A stretch of 64,000 nt of DNA, taken from positions 124,001 through 188,000 of the forward strand of contig NZ_JARBAX010000001.1 in assembly GCF_028807635.1 (NCBI RefSeq), in the 5' to 3' direction. This stretch comes from Streptomyces spiramyceticus. GTDB lineage: Bacteria; Actinomycetota; Actinomycetes; Streptomycetales; Streptomycetaceae. Of this stretch, positions 36,801 to 61,429 are shown piece after piece; the stretch's first letter is position 1; every line of letters starts with the position of its first letter. Made by a program: the position numbers and the translations under genes. Below the pieces are notes generated by a model that was not told the DNA's origin, did no database searches, and was given only the letters and a program-made list of their open reading frames with translations.

Positions 36801-38420
36801 GTGATCGGAATCCAGCGGCACATACGCCGCGCCCGCCTTCACCACACCCAGCAGCACCGAGACCAGGTCAGCCGACCGGTCCATCACCACACCGACCCGG
36901 CACTCCGGGCCCACACCCCGACCGATCAGCCAGTGCGCCACCCGGTTCGCCCGCTCGTCCAACTCCGCATACGTCAGCGACACATCACCGCCAACAACCG
37001 CAACAGCACCCGGAGCCCGCGCCACCTGCGCCCCGAACAACTCCGGCAACGTCACCGCAGAAACCGACCGAGCAGTGTCGTTCCAGCCCTCCACCACAAC
37101 GCGCCGCTCGCCCTCGTCGAGCACATCGAGCCGGCCCACCGGCATCGCGGGGTTCGCAGCGATCTGCTCCAGGAGCCTGACCAGCCGGTCTCCCAGCGTC
37201 TGCACGGTCGCCGCGTCGAAGACGTCGGGCTGGTAGTCGAAGCGCAGTTCCAGCTCGTCCAGTGGGGCCACCGCCAGGGCCAGCGGGTAGTGGGCGGCGT
37301 CCTCGCTCGCCGCTCCGTCGATCTTCAGGCCGCTGAGCTGCAGCGGCCCGTCGGGGTTGCGCGGATAGTTCTGGTACACCAAGAGCGTGTCGAAGGTCGC
37401 GCCCGCACCGGCGAGGCGCTGGATCTCCGTCAGGCCGAGATGCTGGTGCGGGATCAGCTCGGCCTGCTCGATCTGGAGGTCGGTCAGCAGCTCCGCGATC
37501 GTCCGGTACGGATCGAGACGCACCCGCACCGGCACCGTATTGATGAACAGACCCAGCATCCGCTCAACACCCGGAAGATCAGCCGGACGACCAGCCACCA
37601 CAGCACCGAAGACCACGTCACTCCGGCCGGTCAGCATGCCGACCAGAACACCCCACACACCCTGCACCACAGTGTTCAGCGTCAGCCCGTGTTCACGCGC
37701 CGTCTCCCGCAGTGCCTCCGTCAGCCGGGCGCCGGCCCGTACCGTCGTGTGTCCGGGGACGGATGTGTTCGCGCCGGGGCCGGCCGGGCGTATCAGCGTC
37801 GGGTCGACGGTCCCCGCCAGCGCATCCCTCCAGGCATCCCGCGCCGCATCCTTGTCCTGACGGCCCAACCACGCCAAGTACTCCCGATACGACGTCACCG
37901 GCGGCAACACCGACACATCGCCACCCGCCGCGTACAACTCCGACAACTCACCGAACAAAACCGGCAGCGACCAACCATCCATCAAAATGTGATGCATCGT
38001 CAGCACAAGCTGATAACACGACTCGTCCAGCTTCAGCAGCAACAACCGCAGCAGCGGCGGAACCGCCAGATCGAACCGGGCCTTCTCCGCGTCCGCGAGC
38101 CGATCCGCCTCAACCTGCTGCTCGGCCCCGTCCAGTCCGGACAGATCCACCTCGCGCCACGGCAGTCGCACGCCCGAAGCGATCAGTTGGACGGGGTGGC
38201 CCGTCCCTCGCCGCTGGAAGCTCGCCCGCAGGGTCGCGTGCCGGTCGAGCAGCGCCTGCCAGGACGTGCGTAAGAGGTCGATGTCCAGCGCGCCCCGGAG
38301 TTCCATCGCACCCTGGAGCACGTAGACGTCGTGGGTGTCCTCGTCGTATCCCGCGTGGAACAGCAGACCTTCCTGGAGCGGCGACAGCGGCCACACATCT
38401 TCGATACGCACCTGGGTCAC
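33816..38420 (-). CDS. NRPS, single module C-A-PCP-E (module 7)
   Basis: This synthetase of about 1534 residues carries one module. A D-accepting C domain ([20 protein letters not shown] near residue 10; HHILMDGW near 147) is followed by an A domain (core near 600) with the orphan pocket D A Y H S G T A F K. A PCP with the pre-epimerase form LGGDSIMSM (near 980) and an epimerase (PLTPVM start, [10 protein letters not shown] near 1170, [10 protein letters not shown]) complete it. The short C-terminal tail ([19 protein letters not shown]) is probably a donor docking helix for the next protein. The GTG at 38420 overlaps the upstream TGA (GTGA) and has AAGGGA five bases upstream. The frame stays open to 38579 but would lie inside the previous gene. 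The stop overlaps or nearly touches the next start. Confidence 0.93.
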   Translation of the reverse strand: MTQVRIEDVWPLSPLQEGLLFHAGYDEDTHDVYVLQGAMELRGALDIDLLRTSWQALLDRHATLRASFQRRGTGHPVQLIASGVRLPWREVDLSGLDGAEQQVEADRLADAEKARFDLAVPPLLRLLLLKLDESCYQLVLTMHHILMDGWSLPVLFGELSELYAAGGDVSVLPPVTSYREYLAWLGRQDKDAARDAWRDALAGTVDPTLIRPAGPGANTSVPGHTTVRAGARLTEALRETAREHGLTLNTVVQGVWGVLVGMLTGRSDVVFGAVVAGRPADLPGVERMLGLFINTVPVRVRLDPYRTIAELLTDLQIEQAELIPHQHLGLTEIQRLAGAGATFDTLLVYQNYPRNPDGPLQLSGLKIDGAASEDAAHYPLALAVAPLDELELRFDYQPDVFDAATVQTLGDRLVRLLEQIAANPAMPVGRLDVLDEGERRVVVEGWNDTARSVSAVTLPELFGAQVARAPGAVAVVGGDVSLTYAELDERANRVAHWLIGRGVGPECRVGVVMDRSADLVSVLLGVVKAGAAYVPLDSDHPVERLRAVVAEAGVSLVVADRELDGLPTTAVAELFEAGAARPVVGLSPDSLAYVMYTSGSTGTPKGVAVTHGNVASFVADRSWRDDVVERVLVQANHAFDASTYELWVPLARGGRLVLLPHGEKDAAARGRLIAEHGITNVHATAGLFRVLAEESPQIFAGVREVSTGGDVVSASAIRALLEAYPDLTVRSTYGPTETTAFTTQIPYRAGDVVPSSVPIGLPMDNARTYVLDEFLRPVAPGVTGELYVAGSGLARGYDGRAALTAERFVACPYGGRMYRTGDLVRWSNDGLLLFEGRADDQVKIRGFRIELGEVEAVLAAHESVGQVAVIVREDQPGVKRLVAYVVPAGQEIDADPLRQYVAGKLPDYMVPTAIMQLGTLPVTVNGKLDRAALPAPKFGGSEGRGPETPVEELLCALFREVLGLEWVGAEDSFFALGGDSIMSMLVVSRARRAGIVITARQVFEHKSPAGLAAVAISTSADDADQAEPAEQDTGIGRAPLTPVMLDLVERAGPSALTGVLSQSMLVETPAGLTLPSLLAAVQALLDHHDILRARLELTDGAAHLAVPEAGSAAGDRVVRVDTVGLTAESLAELVRDEGRRAVDRLDPRAGAMVQLVWFDAGPDVPGRLLMVAHHLVVDGVSWRVLVPDLAAACTALQEGREPLFERGTSYRRWAETLEFQALSTERTAEVPAWTRLLGGPNPLLGKRALDPAVDTVARGVRQVEVKVPVPVTTELLTRVPAAFDAGIDDVLLAGLVAAVGEWRRRQGRNLAGGVLIEVESHGRTPLTEDMDLTRTVGWFTGSYPVRLDPGTAEYARIRSGGPAAGGLIRRVREQLRAVPGDGLGFGLLRHLNPKTAPALAGLPTPQIGFNYLGRFASGPATPVTGGAWQPVGDTILGGTADAEMPASHLLEAGGLVRDLPDGPELTVSLVCPVGPFEEAALHDLADGWVAMLTGLASHVPEADGDQHTPSDFPLVALAQNQIDALQIKLSGEKE

Positions 38421-41400
38421 TGGGGTCCCTTTTCGTCTGCAAGCCTGATCTGGAACTCGTCGATCTCGTCCTGGGCGAGTGTCACCAGGGTGAAGTCGGA
38501 GGGCGTATGACCGGTGGTGCGGGGAGCACCGTCCGGGTCGGTGGTGTGGGCCACCAGTCCCGTGAGCATCGCGACCCATCCGGTGGCCAGCTCGTGGAGC
38601 GCGGCCCGGTCGAGCAGCCCGGTCGGGCAGGTCAGTGTCACGGTCAGTTCGGGCCCTTCCGGCAGATCGCGGACCAGTCCACCGGCTTCGAGGGCATGGG
38701 AAACGGCCATCCGGGCGTCCGCCGTTCCGCCCAGGACCACGTCTCCGACAGGCTGCCAGCTCGCCTTTCCGATGTCATGGCCGTCCAACTGCCGAACCGC
38801 GGAGGGGAAGCGGCCGAGGTAGTTGAAGCCGATCTGTGGCGTCGGCACATCGGACAGAGCCGGGGCCGTTTCCGGGTTCAGGTAGCGAAGGAGCCCGTAG
38901 CCGAGACCATCGCCGGGTACCGCGCGCAGTTGCTCCTTCACCTGCTTGATCAGGACGGCCGCCGCGCCTCCGCCGGAGCGGATCGTCGCGTAGTCCGTGG
39001 TGCCGGGGTCGAGGCGTACCGGGTAGGAGCCGGTGAACCAGCCGACGGTCCTGGTCAGGTCCAGGTCGTCCGAGAGCGGGTCCTCGGTCAGCGGCACCCG
39101 GCCGTGGCCCTCGACGTCCACGAGCATCCCGGCCTCGGTGTTACGGCCTCTCCCCCGCTGCCACTCGGCCACCGCACCGGCCAGACCGGCCAGCAGGACG
39201 TCGTCGACGCCTGCGTAGAAAGCCGCCGGAACGCGGGTCAGCAGGTCCGCCGTCACCGGAACGGGCACCGGCAGGGAGACGGCGTGTACGCCGGCGGCCA
39301 CGGTGTCCACGGCCGGGTCGAGCGCCCTCTTCCCGATCAACGGGTCGGGGCCGTCGAGCAACCGGGTCCAGTTCGGCAGCTCGGCCACCCGGCCCGCCTC
39401 CGCCGCCTGCTTCTCCAGGGCGCGTGCCCACCGCCGGAACGACGTCTCGACCGTGTCGAGTTCGATGTCCCGTCCGGCCTCCAGTGCCTCGTAGGCTGCC
39501 GCGAGATCGGGGAGAAGCACCCGCCAGGACACGCCGTCGATGACCAGGTGATGCGCCACCAGCAGCAACCGTCCGGGCACTTCGGCGCCGGCGTCGAACC
39601 ACACCAGCTGGATCATCACCCCTGCCTGCGGGTCGAGCCGGTCCACCGCGCGCCGGAACTCGGCTGCCACATCCGGCGTCGGGGCGCGCATCACACAGTC
39701 GTCGCCCGACGGCCCGGAGCCCCTCTCCGGCACCATCAGCGACTCCGGCTCGCCGTCGACGAGTTCGAGACGGGCGCGCAGGATGTCGTGATGGTCGAGC
39801 AGCGCCCGTACCGCCGCCGCCAGCCGGGACAGATCCAGGTCGGCGGGCACCTCCACGAGCATCGACTGGGTCAGCGATCCGGTCAGCGCGGTCGGTCCCG
39901 CCCGCTCGACCAGTTCACGCATGACGGGCGTCAAGGGCACTCGTCCCACGGGCACATCGGGTTCCCGCATCACGGCGACTGGCTCGGTGGCGATCGCGGT
40001 GGCGACCCGGGCGAGGCCCGCCGCGGACTTGTGCTCGAACACCTGCCGGGCGGTGATCACCACTCCGGCGCGACGGGCGCGTGAGACGACCAGCATCGAC
40101 ATGATCGAGTCGCCGCCGAGCTCGAAGAACGAGTCCTCCGCGCCGACCTGTTCCAGGCCCAGGGCCTCGCCGAACAGGCGGCAGAGCACCTCCTCGACCG
40201 GCGTGGCCGGGCCTCGGCCGGCCGGGCGGGCGCCGGGCTCGGGTGCGGGCAGCGCGGCCCGGTCGAGCTTGCCGTTCACCGTGACGGGCAGGGCGTCGAG
40301 CGCGACGACGGCGGCCGGAACCATGTGTTCCGGCATCAGCCCGGCCACGTGGTCGCGCAGCGCCTCGGCATCGATGCCGGTGTGCGGGTCCGCGGGCACC
40401 ACGTACGCGACCAGGCGCTTGATGGGGCGGGCGCGGCCTTCCCGCTGGTCGGCGCGGGCGATCACCACGACCTGGCCTACGCTTTCGTGCGCGGCGAGCA
40501 CCGCCTCGATCTCGCCCGGTTCGATCCGGAAGCCGCGGATCTTCACCTGGTCGTCGACCCGGCCCGCGAACCGCAGTTCGCCCCCGGTGGTCCAGCGTGC
40601 CAGGTCACCGGTCCGGTACATCCGCTCCCCGGAGTCCGAGAAGGGGCAGGCGACGAAGCGCTGCGAGCTCAGATTCGGGCGCCGGACGTAACCGCGCGCC
40701 AGCCCTGCCCCCGCGACGTACAGCTCTCCGGTCACACCGGGCGGAACCGGGCGCAGGTGCTCGTCCAGTACGTACACCCGGACGTTGGCGATCGGGCCGC
40801 CGAGCGACACGACGTCGGGGAGCTCGGCGGGCGCCGTCCAGCAGGTGACGTCCACCGTGGCCTCGGTCGGGCCGTACTCGTTGTAGAACGACCGTCCCGG
40901 AGCCCACCGCCGCAGCACCTCGGGGCTGCACTCCTCGCCCGCGGTGACGATGTGCTCGATCTTCCGCAGGACCGCTTCCGTCCGCGCGTCGTCCCCCACG
41001 AGCGTCTCCAGGACGCTCGGCGTGAAGGTGACGGCGTTGACGGCCAGAGTCTCCAGCTCCAGCAGGATGTCGCCGTCCCGCTGGGCGACGCACAGGGTCG
41101 CCCCGCCGACCAGTGTCGGGTAGATCTCCGACACGGACGTGTCGAAGGACACCGAGGCGAATTGCAGGACCCGGTCGCCGGGACCCCAGCCGTAGGCGCC
41201 GACCCTCCAGTTCACGTAGTTGACGAATCCGCGGTGTTGTACCGCGACGCCCTTGGGGGTCCCGGTCGAGCCGGAGGTGTAGATCACGTACGCGGGGTGG
41301 GAGGGACGCAGCGGCGCGACCCGGTCGGCGTCGCTCGGTGCGGTCGTCGGACGGCCCGACAGGTCGGCGACCACGTCCGGGGCGTCCCAGATGAGCCGTT

Positions 41401-43100
41401 CGAACCCGGCGGCGGTCTCCGCACTCCTGCCGTTGCACACCACCAGTGCCGGGCGGGCGTCGGCGAGCATGAAGCCGATCCGCTCGGCCGGATAGCCGGG
41501 GTCGATCGGCACGTAGGCCGCGCCCGACTTGAGCACACCGAGCAGCACCGCGAACAGGTCGGCCGACCGTTCCATCAGTACGCCGACCAGGTCCTCCGGG
41601 CCGATTCCCCGGTCGATGAGCCGGTGGGCGACCTGATTGGCCCGCGCCTCCAGCGCCGCGTACGTCAGGGCGCCGTCCGTGCTGACGACCGCGTCGAGGT
41701 CGGGGGTCCGCGCGGCCTGTGCCTCGAACAGGTCGGTGAGCAGCGTGGCGTGGACTGGGCGGGCCGTGTCGTTCCAGTCTTTGAGGATCCGCTGCCGTTC
41801 GGCCGGTTCCAGTACGTCGAGTTCGCCGACCCGAAGTTCCGGGTCGAGGGTGATCTGTTCCAGGAGCCGGGTCAGCCGGGCCACCAGGGCCTGGACCGTA
41901 GGCTCGTCGAACACGTCGGGCCGGTACTCCAGCCGCAGTTCCAGTCCGTCGCCGGGGGTCGCGATGAGGGTGAGCGGGTAGTGGGCCGCTTCCTCGCCCC
42001 CGCCTCCGGTGATCGGGAGTCCTCCGGGCTGACCTGTGGCGGCGTCAGGGTCGTGCGGATAGTTCTCGTAGACGACGAGGGTGTCGAAGGTCGCGCCCGC
42101 ACCCGCGATGCGCTGGATCTCGGTCAGGCCCAGGTGCTGGTGGGCGATCAGTTCGGCCTGCTGGACCTGGAGATCTGCCAGCAGGTCGGCGAACCGCTGC
42201 CCCGGACGCAGGCGGACGCGCACCGGAACGGTGTTGATGAACAGCCCCAGCATCTGCTCCACGCCCGCAAGTTCGGCCGGACGGCCCGCGACCGTCGCAC
42301 CGAACACCACATCGGTACGGCCCGACAGCATCCCGACCAGAACGGCCCACGCACCCTGGACCAGGGTGTTCATCGTCAGCCCGTGCTTGCGGGCCGTCGC
42401 TTGCAGCGTCCGGGTGAGTTGTTCGCCGGTGTTGGCGACGACGTGTCCGATCTGTTCTCCGCCGCCGTCGACGGGTCCCACCAGCGTGGGGTCGTCGGCA
42501 CCAGCGAGCAGCTCGCGCCAGGCGTCCCGGGCGGCTTCCTTGTCCTGACGGCCCAGCCAGGCGAGGTAGTTCCGGTACGGGGTCACCGGCGGCAGGGCGC
42601 CCGCGTCGCCGCCGGCCGCGTAGATCTGTGACAGCTCATCGAACAGGACGGGCAGCGACCAGCCGTCCATCACGATGTGGTGCGAGGTCACCAGCAGCCG
42701 GTGGCGCGAGCCGCCCAGCTTCACCAGCAACAACCGCAGCGCCGGTGGAACCGCCAGATCGAACCGGCTCGCCTGCTCTTCCTCGGCCAGCCGGACTGCC
42801 TGCGCCTCGGCGTCCGCCTCGGACAGACCTGACAGGTCCGCCTCGCGCCATGGCAGCACCACATCCCGTACGACCACCTGGACCGGGATGTCCATCCCGG
42901 CCGACTGCCGGAAACCGGTCCGCAAGCTCGCATGCCGGTCCAACAACGCCTGCCACGACGCCCGGAGCACTCCCGTGTCCAGGGCCCCGTCGAGGTCCAG
43001 GAACCGCTGGCCCACGTAGACATCGCGGGCACCCTCGTCGTACCGGGCGTGGAAGAGCAGGCCCTCCTGCAGAGGCGACAACGGCCACACATCGACCAGA
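38417..43100 (-). other. NRPS module 6: C-A-PCP-E, unassigned code
   Basis: The pocket reads D T S T V A E V D K ([37 protein letters not shown]). I cannot match it confidently. The Glu at 322 and small/polar residues at 239/278 argue against a large aliphatic side chain. The downstream E domain is intact, so the residue should be D. Confidence 0.7.
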
Positions 43101-46100
43101 CCTGGAACAGCCGCCTCCAACTCCTCGACCTCGTCCTGGCCGAGAGCAACCAATGGGAAGTCGGACGGTGTGTGGCCACCACTGCCGGATTCGGCGGCGT
43201 GGGCCGCCAGGCCGCTGAGCATCGCCACCCAGCCTGCGGCGATCTCGTTCAGCGCCGCGTCGTCCAGCAATCCCGCCGGGCAGGCCAGCGAGATCGTCAG
43301 CTCGGGCCCGTCGGGCAGGTCTCGGACCAGTCCGCCGGCGTCGAGCTCGTGCGTCAGAACCATGCGTTCGTCGGCCGTGCCGCTGAGGACGGTGTCGCCG
43401 TCGGGCTGCCAGTTCCCGCGTACGTCGTCGTGGGTGGGAGTGAACCGGCCGAGGTAGTTGAAGCCGACCCGTGCCACAGGCAGTCCGGCGAACGCCGGAG
43501 CCGTCTCCGGGTTCAGGTGGCGCAACAGCCCGTAGCCGAGCCCATCACCGGGGACGGCCCGCACCTGCTCCTTGATCCGCTTGATCAGGCGGCCCGCGTC
43601 CGCGCCTCCCTCGCGGATCCGGTCGTGGTCGACCGTGCCGGGATCGAGCCTGACCGGATACGAGCTCGTGAACCAGCCGACCGTACGCGACAGGTCCATG
43701 TCGTCGGAGAGCGGCACGCGGCCGTGGCCCTCCACGTTCACGAGCAGGCCGCCCGGTACTTCACGCCACTCGTCCACGGCCGCGACCAGGCCGGCCAGCA
43801 GCACGTCGTCGATACCGGCATGGAAGGCCGCGGGTACCCGCGTCAGCAGCTCCGACGTCACCGCCACGGGCACCCGGAACTCGACCCGCCGCGTCCCACC
43901 GGCCACAGTGTCCACGGCCGGATCGAGTGCCCGCTCACCCAGCACAGGGTCCGGGCCCTCCAACATGCCACTCCAGAGCGGCAGTTCGGCCACCCGCTCC
44001 GCGTTCATTGCCTCTGCGGCGAGCGCCTCCGACCATCGCCGGAACGACGTGGTCGGCGTATCCAGGCCCGTACCCAGGCCCGTACCCAGGCCCGTATCCA
44101 GCCCCGTGGCCGCGCCCGTATCGATGCCCGACGTGTACGCGGTCGCAAGGTCCGGGACCAGCACGCGCCACGACACACCGTCGACCACCAGGTGATGAGC
44201 CACCACCAGCAGCCAGCCGGGCAGATCCGGTCCGGCATCGAACCACACCACCCGCACCATCCGCCCCGCGAGCGGGTCGAGTTGCTTCGCCTCCTCCTCG
44301 GCGTACGACCGCACCACGCCGATCCGCCGCTCGGGGTCGACGTCCAGTCCCGCCGCGTCCACGCGCCGGACGTCAGACAGCCCGGAGCCCTTCTCCGGTA
44401 CGACCAGCGAGCCCGGCTCACCGTCGACGAGCTCCAGGCGCGCACGTAGTACGTCGTGGTGGTCCAGCACCTTCCGAACCGCCGCCTCCAAGCGCGTCAG
44501 CTCCAGCCCGGCCGGGACCTCGATCAGCATCGTCTGGGAGAACGCCCCGGTCAGGACCGTCGGGCCCGCCCGCTCGGACAGCTCGCGCATCAGCGGGGTC
44601 AGCGGCACGGCGCCGACCGCCCGCTCGTCCACGCGGGCGTTCGTCTTCGCCGTCGCGGCGACCCTGGCCAGCGCGGCCGGGGTCCGGTACTCGAACATCT
44701 GGCGCGTGGTGATCACCACTCCGGCGCGGCGGGCCCGGGAGACGACCAGCATCGACATGATGGAGTCGCCGCCGAGCTCGAAGAACGAGTCCTCCGCACC
44801 GACCCGTTCCAAGCCCAGCGCGTCGGCGAACAGCCCGCACAGCACCTCTTCCACCGGTGTGGCGGGGCCACGGCTCGACGTACCGCCGAACTCGGGGGCG
44901 GGCAGCGCGGCCCGGTCCAGCTTCCCGTTGACCGTGACGGGCAAGGTCTCCAGCCGCGTGATCGCGGCGGGCACCATGTACTCCGGCAGCCTGTCGGCGG
45001 CGTAGTCCCGCAACAGGTCGGCGTCGAGGGTGCCCTCGGCCGGGACGACGTACGCGACCAGCCGCTTGGTCCCGGGCTGGTCCTGCCTCGCGAGCACCAC
45101 GACTTGGCCGACGGTGTTGTGCTCGGCCAGTACGTTCTCGATCTCGCCCAGCTCGATCCGGAAGCCGCGGATCTTGACTTGGTCGTCGGCGCGGCCCGCA
45201 TAGAGCAGCTCGCCGTCCGGCGACCAACGTGCGAGGTCACCGGTCCGGTACATACGGCCGCCGTAGGGCGAGGCGACGAACCGTTCCGCCGTCAGGGTGG
45301 CCCGGCCCGCATAGCCCCGGGCCAGCTGAACACCCGCCAGGTACAGCTCCCCCGTCACGCCGACGGGAACGGGACGCAGGAACTCGTCCAGCACATAGGT
45401 CCCCGTGTTCCACACCGGACGGCCGATCGGCACCACCCCGGACGACGCCCCGCGCGAACAGTCCCAGAACGTGACATCCACCGCGGCCTCGGTCGGCCCG
45501 TACAGGTTGAACAGCCCGGCGCCCAGAAGCCCGTGGAACTCACCGACCACGTCCGCCGACAACGCCTCACCGCTGCAGATCACCCGCCGCAAACCAGCAC
45601 AGTCGCCCGGCTGAACCTCCTGCAGAAACACACTCAGCATCGACGGCACGAAGTGCATCACCGTCACACCACGCCGCACCACCACATCCACCAGATACAC
45701 CGGATCACGATGCCCACCGGGCTTGGCCATCACCAGACCGGCACCCACGATCAACGGCCAGAACAGCTCCCACACCGACACATCGAAACCGGTCGGGGTC
45801 TTCTGCAGCACCCGGTCGTCGGCCGACAACCGAAAGGTGTCCTGCATCCACAACAACCGGTTCACAATCGCCGCGTGCGAGACCACAACGCCCTTCGGAC
45901 GCCCCGTCGACCCCGACGTATAGATCACGTAAGCCGGGTGATTGGGCATCAGATTCACATCAAGGGCATCACCCGGATACGACGCGACCTCCGCGACGGT
46001 CGCCTCGTCGTCCCACACCGTCCACGAGGAATCACCGGCTGTCTTGCTCGTGCACACCACAACCGAGGGCGCGGCATCGGCCAGCACGTACCCAATGCGA

Positions 46101-47971
46101 TCGGCTGGATAGTCCGGATCCACCGGAACGTACGCCGCACCGGCCTTCAACACACCCCACAACACCACCATCAGGTCGGCCGACCGCTCCATCAGCACGG
46201 CCACCCGCCCCTCGGGCCTCACACCCCGGCCGACCAGCCAACGCGCCACCCGGTTGGACCGCTCGTCGAGCTCCGCATACGTCAGGGACGGCCCCTCGTC
46301 ATCCACCACCGCCACCGCACCCCGCGTCCTCGCCACCTGGGCCCCGAAGAGCTCCGGCAGCGTCGTCGCGGGGATCGGCCGGCCGGTTTCGTTCCACTCC
46401 TCGACCACCGTGTGGCGCTCGGCCTCATCGAGCAGCTCCAGCTGACCGACCGGCAGCCCGGGATCGGCCGCCACTTGCTCCAGCAGCCGCACCAGCCGTC
46501 CCGACAGGGCGCGTACGGTCGCCTCGTCGAGCACGTCGGGCCGGTAGTCGAGCCGCAGTTCCAGCCGGTCGCCGGGAATGACGCCGAGGAACAGCGGATA
46601 GTGGGCCGCGTCCTCGCCGTCCAGTCCGCCCACCGTCACGCCGTCGAGCCGCAGGGGCCCCTCCGGGTGGCGCGGATAGTTCTCGTACGCCAGCAAGGCG
46701 TCGAAGCTGGCGCCCGCACCGGCGATCCGCTGGATCTCGGTCAGCCCCAGGTGCTGATGCGCTATCAGGTCTGCCTGCTGCGCCTGAAGATCGGCCAGCA
46801 GCTCCGCTACCGTCCGCCGCGGGTCGAGACGCACCCGCACCGGGACGGTGTTCATGAGCAGTCCCAGCATCCGCTCGACGCCCGGAAGGTCGGCCGGACG
46901 GCCTGCGACCGTGGCGCCGAACACCACATCGGTCCGGCCCGCGAGCATCCCGACCAGCACGCCCCAGACGCCCTGGATCACCGTGTTCAGCGTGAACCCG
47001 TTCGCGCGCGCCATCGCGTGCAGTGCCCCGGTGAGCTCCGGGTCGGCCGAAGTGCTGATCGTCCGGGGGGACATCGGTTCCCCGCCCCGGTCGACCGGTC
47101 CGACGAGAGTCGGCTCGGACGTCCCCACCAGGGCCGCCCGCCATGCTTCCCGCGCGACTTCCTTGTCCTGTCGGCCCAGCCACTCCAGATAGTCCCGGTA
47201 CGGCGTCACCGCCGGCAGCCCACTCGCGTCGCCGCCGGCCGCGTAGATCTCCGACAGCTCGCCGAACAGGACGGGCAACGACCAGCCGTCAAGCACGATG
47301 TGATGCAACGTCACAACCAGCCGGTATCGCGTTCCGCCCACCCTCACCAGCAACAACCGCAGCATCGGCGGAACCGCCAGGTCGAACCGGGTCTGTTCCC
47401 CCTTGGCCAGCCGTACGGCCTCGGTCTCGGCGTCCGCGTCGGACAGACCGGACAGGTCCACCTCGCGCCACGGCAGCACCACATCCCGTACGACCACCTG
47501 GACCGGGCTGTCCATCCCGGCCGACTGCCGGAAACCGGTCCGCAAGCTCGCATGCCGGTCCAACAACACCTGCCACGACGCCCGGAGCACACCCGTGTCC
47601 AGGCTTCCTTCCAGGTCTACGAAGGTCTGCTCGACGTAGACGTCCCGTATCTGCTCGTCGTACCGGGCGTGGAAGAGCAGGCCTTCTTGCAGCGGCGACA
47701 ACGGCCACACATCGACCAGGCCGGGGACGTCTGCCTCGAACTCCTCGATGTCGTCCTGCCCGAGCACGACCAGCGGGAAGTCGGACGGGGTGTGGCCGCC
47801 GCTTCCCGGCTCGGACACGTGGGCCGCCAGGCCGGTGAGCATCGCGACCCAGCCGGACGCCAGCTCCCCCAGCGCCTCCTCCTCGAACAGGCCGACCGGG
47901 CAGCCAGGGTGACCGTCAGCTCGGGTCCGCCCGGCAGGTCGGCGTACCAGCCCACCGGCCTCCAGTCGCAT
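38417..47971 (-). CDS. NRPS, modules 5 and 6 (C-A-PCP-E twice); 5' end is frameshift-truncated
   Basis: This open frame of 3184 residues begins artificially inside the epimerase of module 4 (RLEAGG, then out-of-frame residues, then [20 protein letters not shown]). It carries two complete modules. The first has a D-accepting C ([11 protein letters not shown] near 90, HHIVLDGW near 225), an A with a Ser pocket (core near 685), a PCP (near 1069) and an E ([10 protein letters not shown] near 1260). The second has a D-accepting C (near 1627, HHIVMDGW near 1765), an A (core near 2234), a PCP (near 2620) and an E ([10 protein letters not shown] near 2808). It ends with a short tail ([18 protein letters not shown]), a likely donor docking element. 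No natural start is visible near 47971. The linker to module 4 resembles the internal module 5-6 linker, so this frame is very probably the continuation of the upstream ORFs. The stop overlaps the next start (GTGA). Confidence 0.88.
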   Translation of the reverse strand: MRLEAGGLVRRPAGRTRADGHPGCPVGLFEEEALGELASGWVAMLTGLAAHVSEPGSGGHTPSDFPLVVLGQDDIEEFEADVPGLVDVWPLSPLQEGLLFHARYDEQIRDVYVEQTFVDLEGSLDTGVLRASWQVLLDRHASLRTGFRQSAGMDSPVQVVVRDVVLPWREVDLSGLSDADAETEAVRLAKGEQTRFDLAVPPMLRLLLVRVGGTRYRLVVTLHHIVLDGWSLPVLFGELSEIYAAGGDASGLPAVTPYRDYLEWLGRQDKEVAREAWRAALVGTSEPTLVGPVDRGGEPMSPRTISTSADPELTGALHAMARANGFTLNTVIQGVWGVLVGMLAGRTDVVFGATVAGRPADLPGVERMLGLLMNTVPVRVRLDPRRTVAELLADLQAQQADLIAHQHLGLTEIQRIAGAGASFDALLAYENYPRHPEGPLRLDGVTVGGLDGEDAAHYPLFLGVIPGDRLELRLDYRPDVLDEATVRALSGRLVRLLEQVAADPGLPVGQLELLDEAERHTVVEEWNETGRPIPATTLPELFGAQVARTRGAVAVVDDEGPSLTYAELDERSNRVARWLVGRGVRPEGRVAVLMERSADLMVVLWGVLKAGAAYVPVDPDYPADRIGYVLADAAPSVVVCTSKTAGDSSWTVWDDEATVAEVASYPGDALDVNLMPNHPAYVIYTSGSTGRPKGVVVSHAAIVNRLLWMQDTFRLSADDRVLQKTPTGFDVSVWELFWPLIVGAGLVMAKPGGHRDPVYLVDVVVRRGVTVMHFVPSMLSVFLQEVQPGDCAGLRRVICSGEALSADVVGEFHGLLGAGLFNLYGPTEAAVDVTFWDCSRGASSGVVPIGRPVWNTGTYVLDEFLRPVPVGVTGELYLAGVQLARGYAGRATLTAERFVASPYGGRMYRTGDLARWSPDGELLYAGRADDQVKIRGFRIELGEIENVLAEHNTVGQVVVLARQDQPGTKRLVAYVVPAEGTLDADLLRDYAADRLPEYMVPAAITRLETLPVTVNGKLDRAALPAPEFGGTSSRGPATPVEEVLCGLFADALGLERVGAEDSFFELGGDSIMSMLVVSRARRAGVVITTRQMFEYRTPAALARVAATAKTNARVDERAVGAVPLTPLMRELSERAGPTVLTGAFSQTMLIEVPAGLELTRLEAAVRKVLDHHDVLRARLELVDGEPGSLVVPEKGSGLSDVRRVDAAGLDVDPERRIGVVRSYAEEEAKQLDPLAGRMVRVVWFDAGPDLPGWLLVVAHHLVVDGVSWRVLVPDLATAYTSGIDTGAATGLDTGLGTGLGTGLDTPTTSFRRWSEALAAEAMNAERVAELPLWSGMLEGPDPVLGERALDPAVDTVAGGTRRVEFRVPVAVTSELLTRVPAAFHAGIDDVLLAGLVAAVDEWREVPGGLLVNVEGHGRVPLSDDMDLSRTVGWFTSSYPVRLDPGTVDHDRIREGGADAGRLIKRIKEQVRAVPGDGLGYGLLRHLNPETAPAFAGLPVARVGFNYLGRFTPTHDDVRGNWQPDGDTVLSGTADERMVLTHELDAGGLVRDLPDGPELTISLACPAGLLDDAALNEIAAGWVAMLSGLAAHAAESGSGGHTPSDFPLVALGQDEVEELEAAVPGLVDVWPLSPLQEGLLFHARYDEGARDVYVGQRFLDLDGALDTGVLRASWQALLDRHASLRTGFRQSAGMDIPVQVVVRDVVLPWREADLSGLSEADAEAQAVRLAEEEQASRFDLAVPPALRLLLVKLGGSRHRLLVTSHHIVMDGWSLPVLFDELSQIYAAGGDAGALPPVTPYRNYLAWLGRQDKEAARDAWRELLAGADDPTLVGPVDGGGEQIGHVVANTGEQLTRTLQATARKHGLTMNTLVQGAWAVLVGMLSGRTDVVFGATVAGRPAELAGVEQMLGLFINTVPVRVRLRPGQRFADLLADLQVQQAELIAHQHLGLTEIQRIAGAGATFDTLVVYENYPHDPDAATGQPGGLPITGGGGEEAAHYPLTLIATPGDGLELRLEYRPDVFDEPTVQALVARLTRLLEQITLDPELRVGELDVLEPAERQRILKDWNDTARPVHATLLTDLFEAQAARTPDLDAVVSTDGALTYAALEARANQVAHRLIDRGIGPEDLVGVLMERSADLFAVLLGVLKSGAAYVPIDPGYPAERIGFMLADARPALVVCNGRSAETAAGFERLIWDAPDVVADLSGRPTTAPSDADRVAPLRPSHPAYVIYTSGSTGTPKGVAVQHRGFVNYVNWRVGAYGWGPGDRVLQFASVSFDTSVSEIYPTLVGGATLCVAQRDGDILLELETLAVNAVTFTPSVLETLVGDDARTEAVLRKIEHIVTAGEECSPEVLRRWAPGRSFYNEYGPTEATVDVTCWTAPAELPDVVSLGGPIANVRVYVLDEHLRPVPPGVTGELYVAGAGLARGYVRRPNLSSQRFVACPFSDSGERMYRTGDLARWTTGGELRFAGRVDDQVKIRGFRIEPGEIEAVLAAHESVGQVVVIARADQREGRARPIKRLVAYVVPADPHTGIDAEALRDHVAGLMPEHMVPAAVVALDALPVTVNGKLDRAALPAPEPGARPAGRGPATPVEEVLCRLFGEALGLEQVGAEDSFFELGGDSIMSMLVVSRARRAGVVITARQVFEHKSAAGLARVATAIATEPVAVMREPDVPVGRVPLTPVMRELVERAGPTALTGSLTQSMLVEVPADLDLSRLAAAVRALLDHHDILRARLELVDGEPESLMVPERGSGPSGDDCVMRAPTPDVAAEFRRAVDRLDPQAGVMIQLVWFDAGAEVPGRLLLVAHHLVIDGVSWRVLLPDLAAAYEALEAGRDIELDTVETSFRRWARALEKQAAEAGRVAELPNWTRLLDGPDPLIGKRALDPAVDTVAAGVHAVSLPVPVPVTADLLTRVPAAFYAGVDDVLLAGLAGAVAEWQRGRGRNTEAGMLVDVEGHGRVPLTEDPLSDDLDLTRTVGWFTGSYPVRLDPGTTDYATIRSGGGAAAVLIKQVKEQLRAVPGDGLGYGLLRYLNPETAPALSDVPTPQIGFNYLGRFPSAVRQLDGHDIGKASWQPVGDVVLGGTADARMAVSHALEAGGLVRDLPEGPELTVTLTCPTGLLDRAALHELATGWVAMLTGLVAHTTDPDGAPRTTGHTPSDFTLVTLAQDEIDEFQIRLADEKGPQ
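43150..47720 (-). other. NRPS module 5: C-A-PCP-E, predicted D-serine
   Basis: The pocket reads D V W H I S L V D K ([37 protein letters not shown]), the Ser signature. The E domain carries an unusual Gly/Thr/Asp repeat loop (about 44060-44130) between its catalytic HHLVVDG motif and the next helix. Confidence 0.87.
44050..44135 (-). repeat. Short tandem repeat coding for a TGLG-rich loop in epimerase 5
   Basis: The 12-base unit CCCAGGCCCGTA (plus strand) and close variants recur here and encode [14 protein letters not shown]. No other epimerase in the cluster has this insert, so it is probably a tolerated surface loop that expands by slippage. Confidence 0.7.
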
Positions 47972-48251
47972 GCATCAGCACCATCTGGTCGTCGGCCGCC
48001 CCGCCGAGGACCGTGTCGGCGTCGGGCCGCCAACTACCTCCCGCCGTCTCGTCGGCGGGGCGTGAAGCGGCCGAGGTAGTTGAAGCCGATCTGCGCCGAC
48101 GGCAGCCCCTCTAACGCGGAGGCCGTCTCCGGATTCAGGTAGCGCAACATCCCGTAGCCGAGCCCGTCGACCAGGAACCGCCCGCACCCGCTCCTTCACC
48201 AGCTTGAGCAGACGACCCGCCTCCGGGCCGCCGGCCCGCACCTGGGCGTGA

Positions 48252-61117
<12,866 letters not shown>

Positions 61118-61201
61118 TCGAGTCCCTCACTCAGAGTTCGGTGCGTTCAAGTTCGGTACGGCTGCTGGGTGCGGGCTGCGGGATGCCGGATGCGGCCGAC
61201 G

Positions 61202-61429
61202 TCAGCCCGTCGCCGCCAGGCCGTAGATGAATTCCAGGCTCGGCGCCTCCAGCAGGTCGATGACGCTGATGCTCCGCCCGGTCCTGGCCTCCAGGACGGT
61301 GACGAGCCGCAGCAGATGGAGGGAGTCCCAGCCGGGAAGGTCGTGCAGAGCGCGTCCCGCGTCCTCGACAGCCACCGGCACGCCGAGTTCGTCCCGGACC
61401 AGGGCGATGAAGTCTTCGAGGTCGTTCAT
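61202..61429 (-). CDS. Stand-alone acyl carrier protein
   Basis: This 75-residue acidic helical protein has the phosphopantetheine site GWDSLHLL (Ser36). It overlaps the FkbH gene by ATGA, so it is made in step with it, and it precedes the first NRPS by 84 bases. FkbH proteins load a dephosphorylated three-carbon unit from 1,3-bisphosphoglycerate onto such discrete ACPs (known for glyceryl-ACP in methoxymalonate and tetronate pathways). Here it most likely holds the acyl cap delivered to the starter C domain. No acyl-ACP dehydrogenase or methyltransferase is seen beside it, so the unit may stay as glyceryl. Confidence 0.9.
   Translation of the reverse strand: MNDLEDFIALVRDELGVPVAVEDAGRALHDLPGWDSLHLLRLVTVLEARTGRSISVIDLLEAPSLEFIYGLAATG

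Noticed and set aside
38421..38579. Longer start for the single-module NRPS from 38579
   Set aside because: It would read antiphase through the previous synthetase's conserved C-terminal epimerase tail; the GTG at 38420 gives the standard [10 protein letters not shown] beginning.
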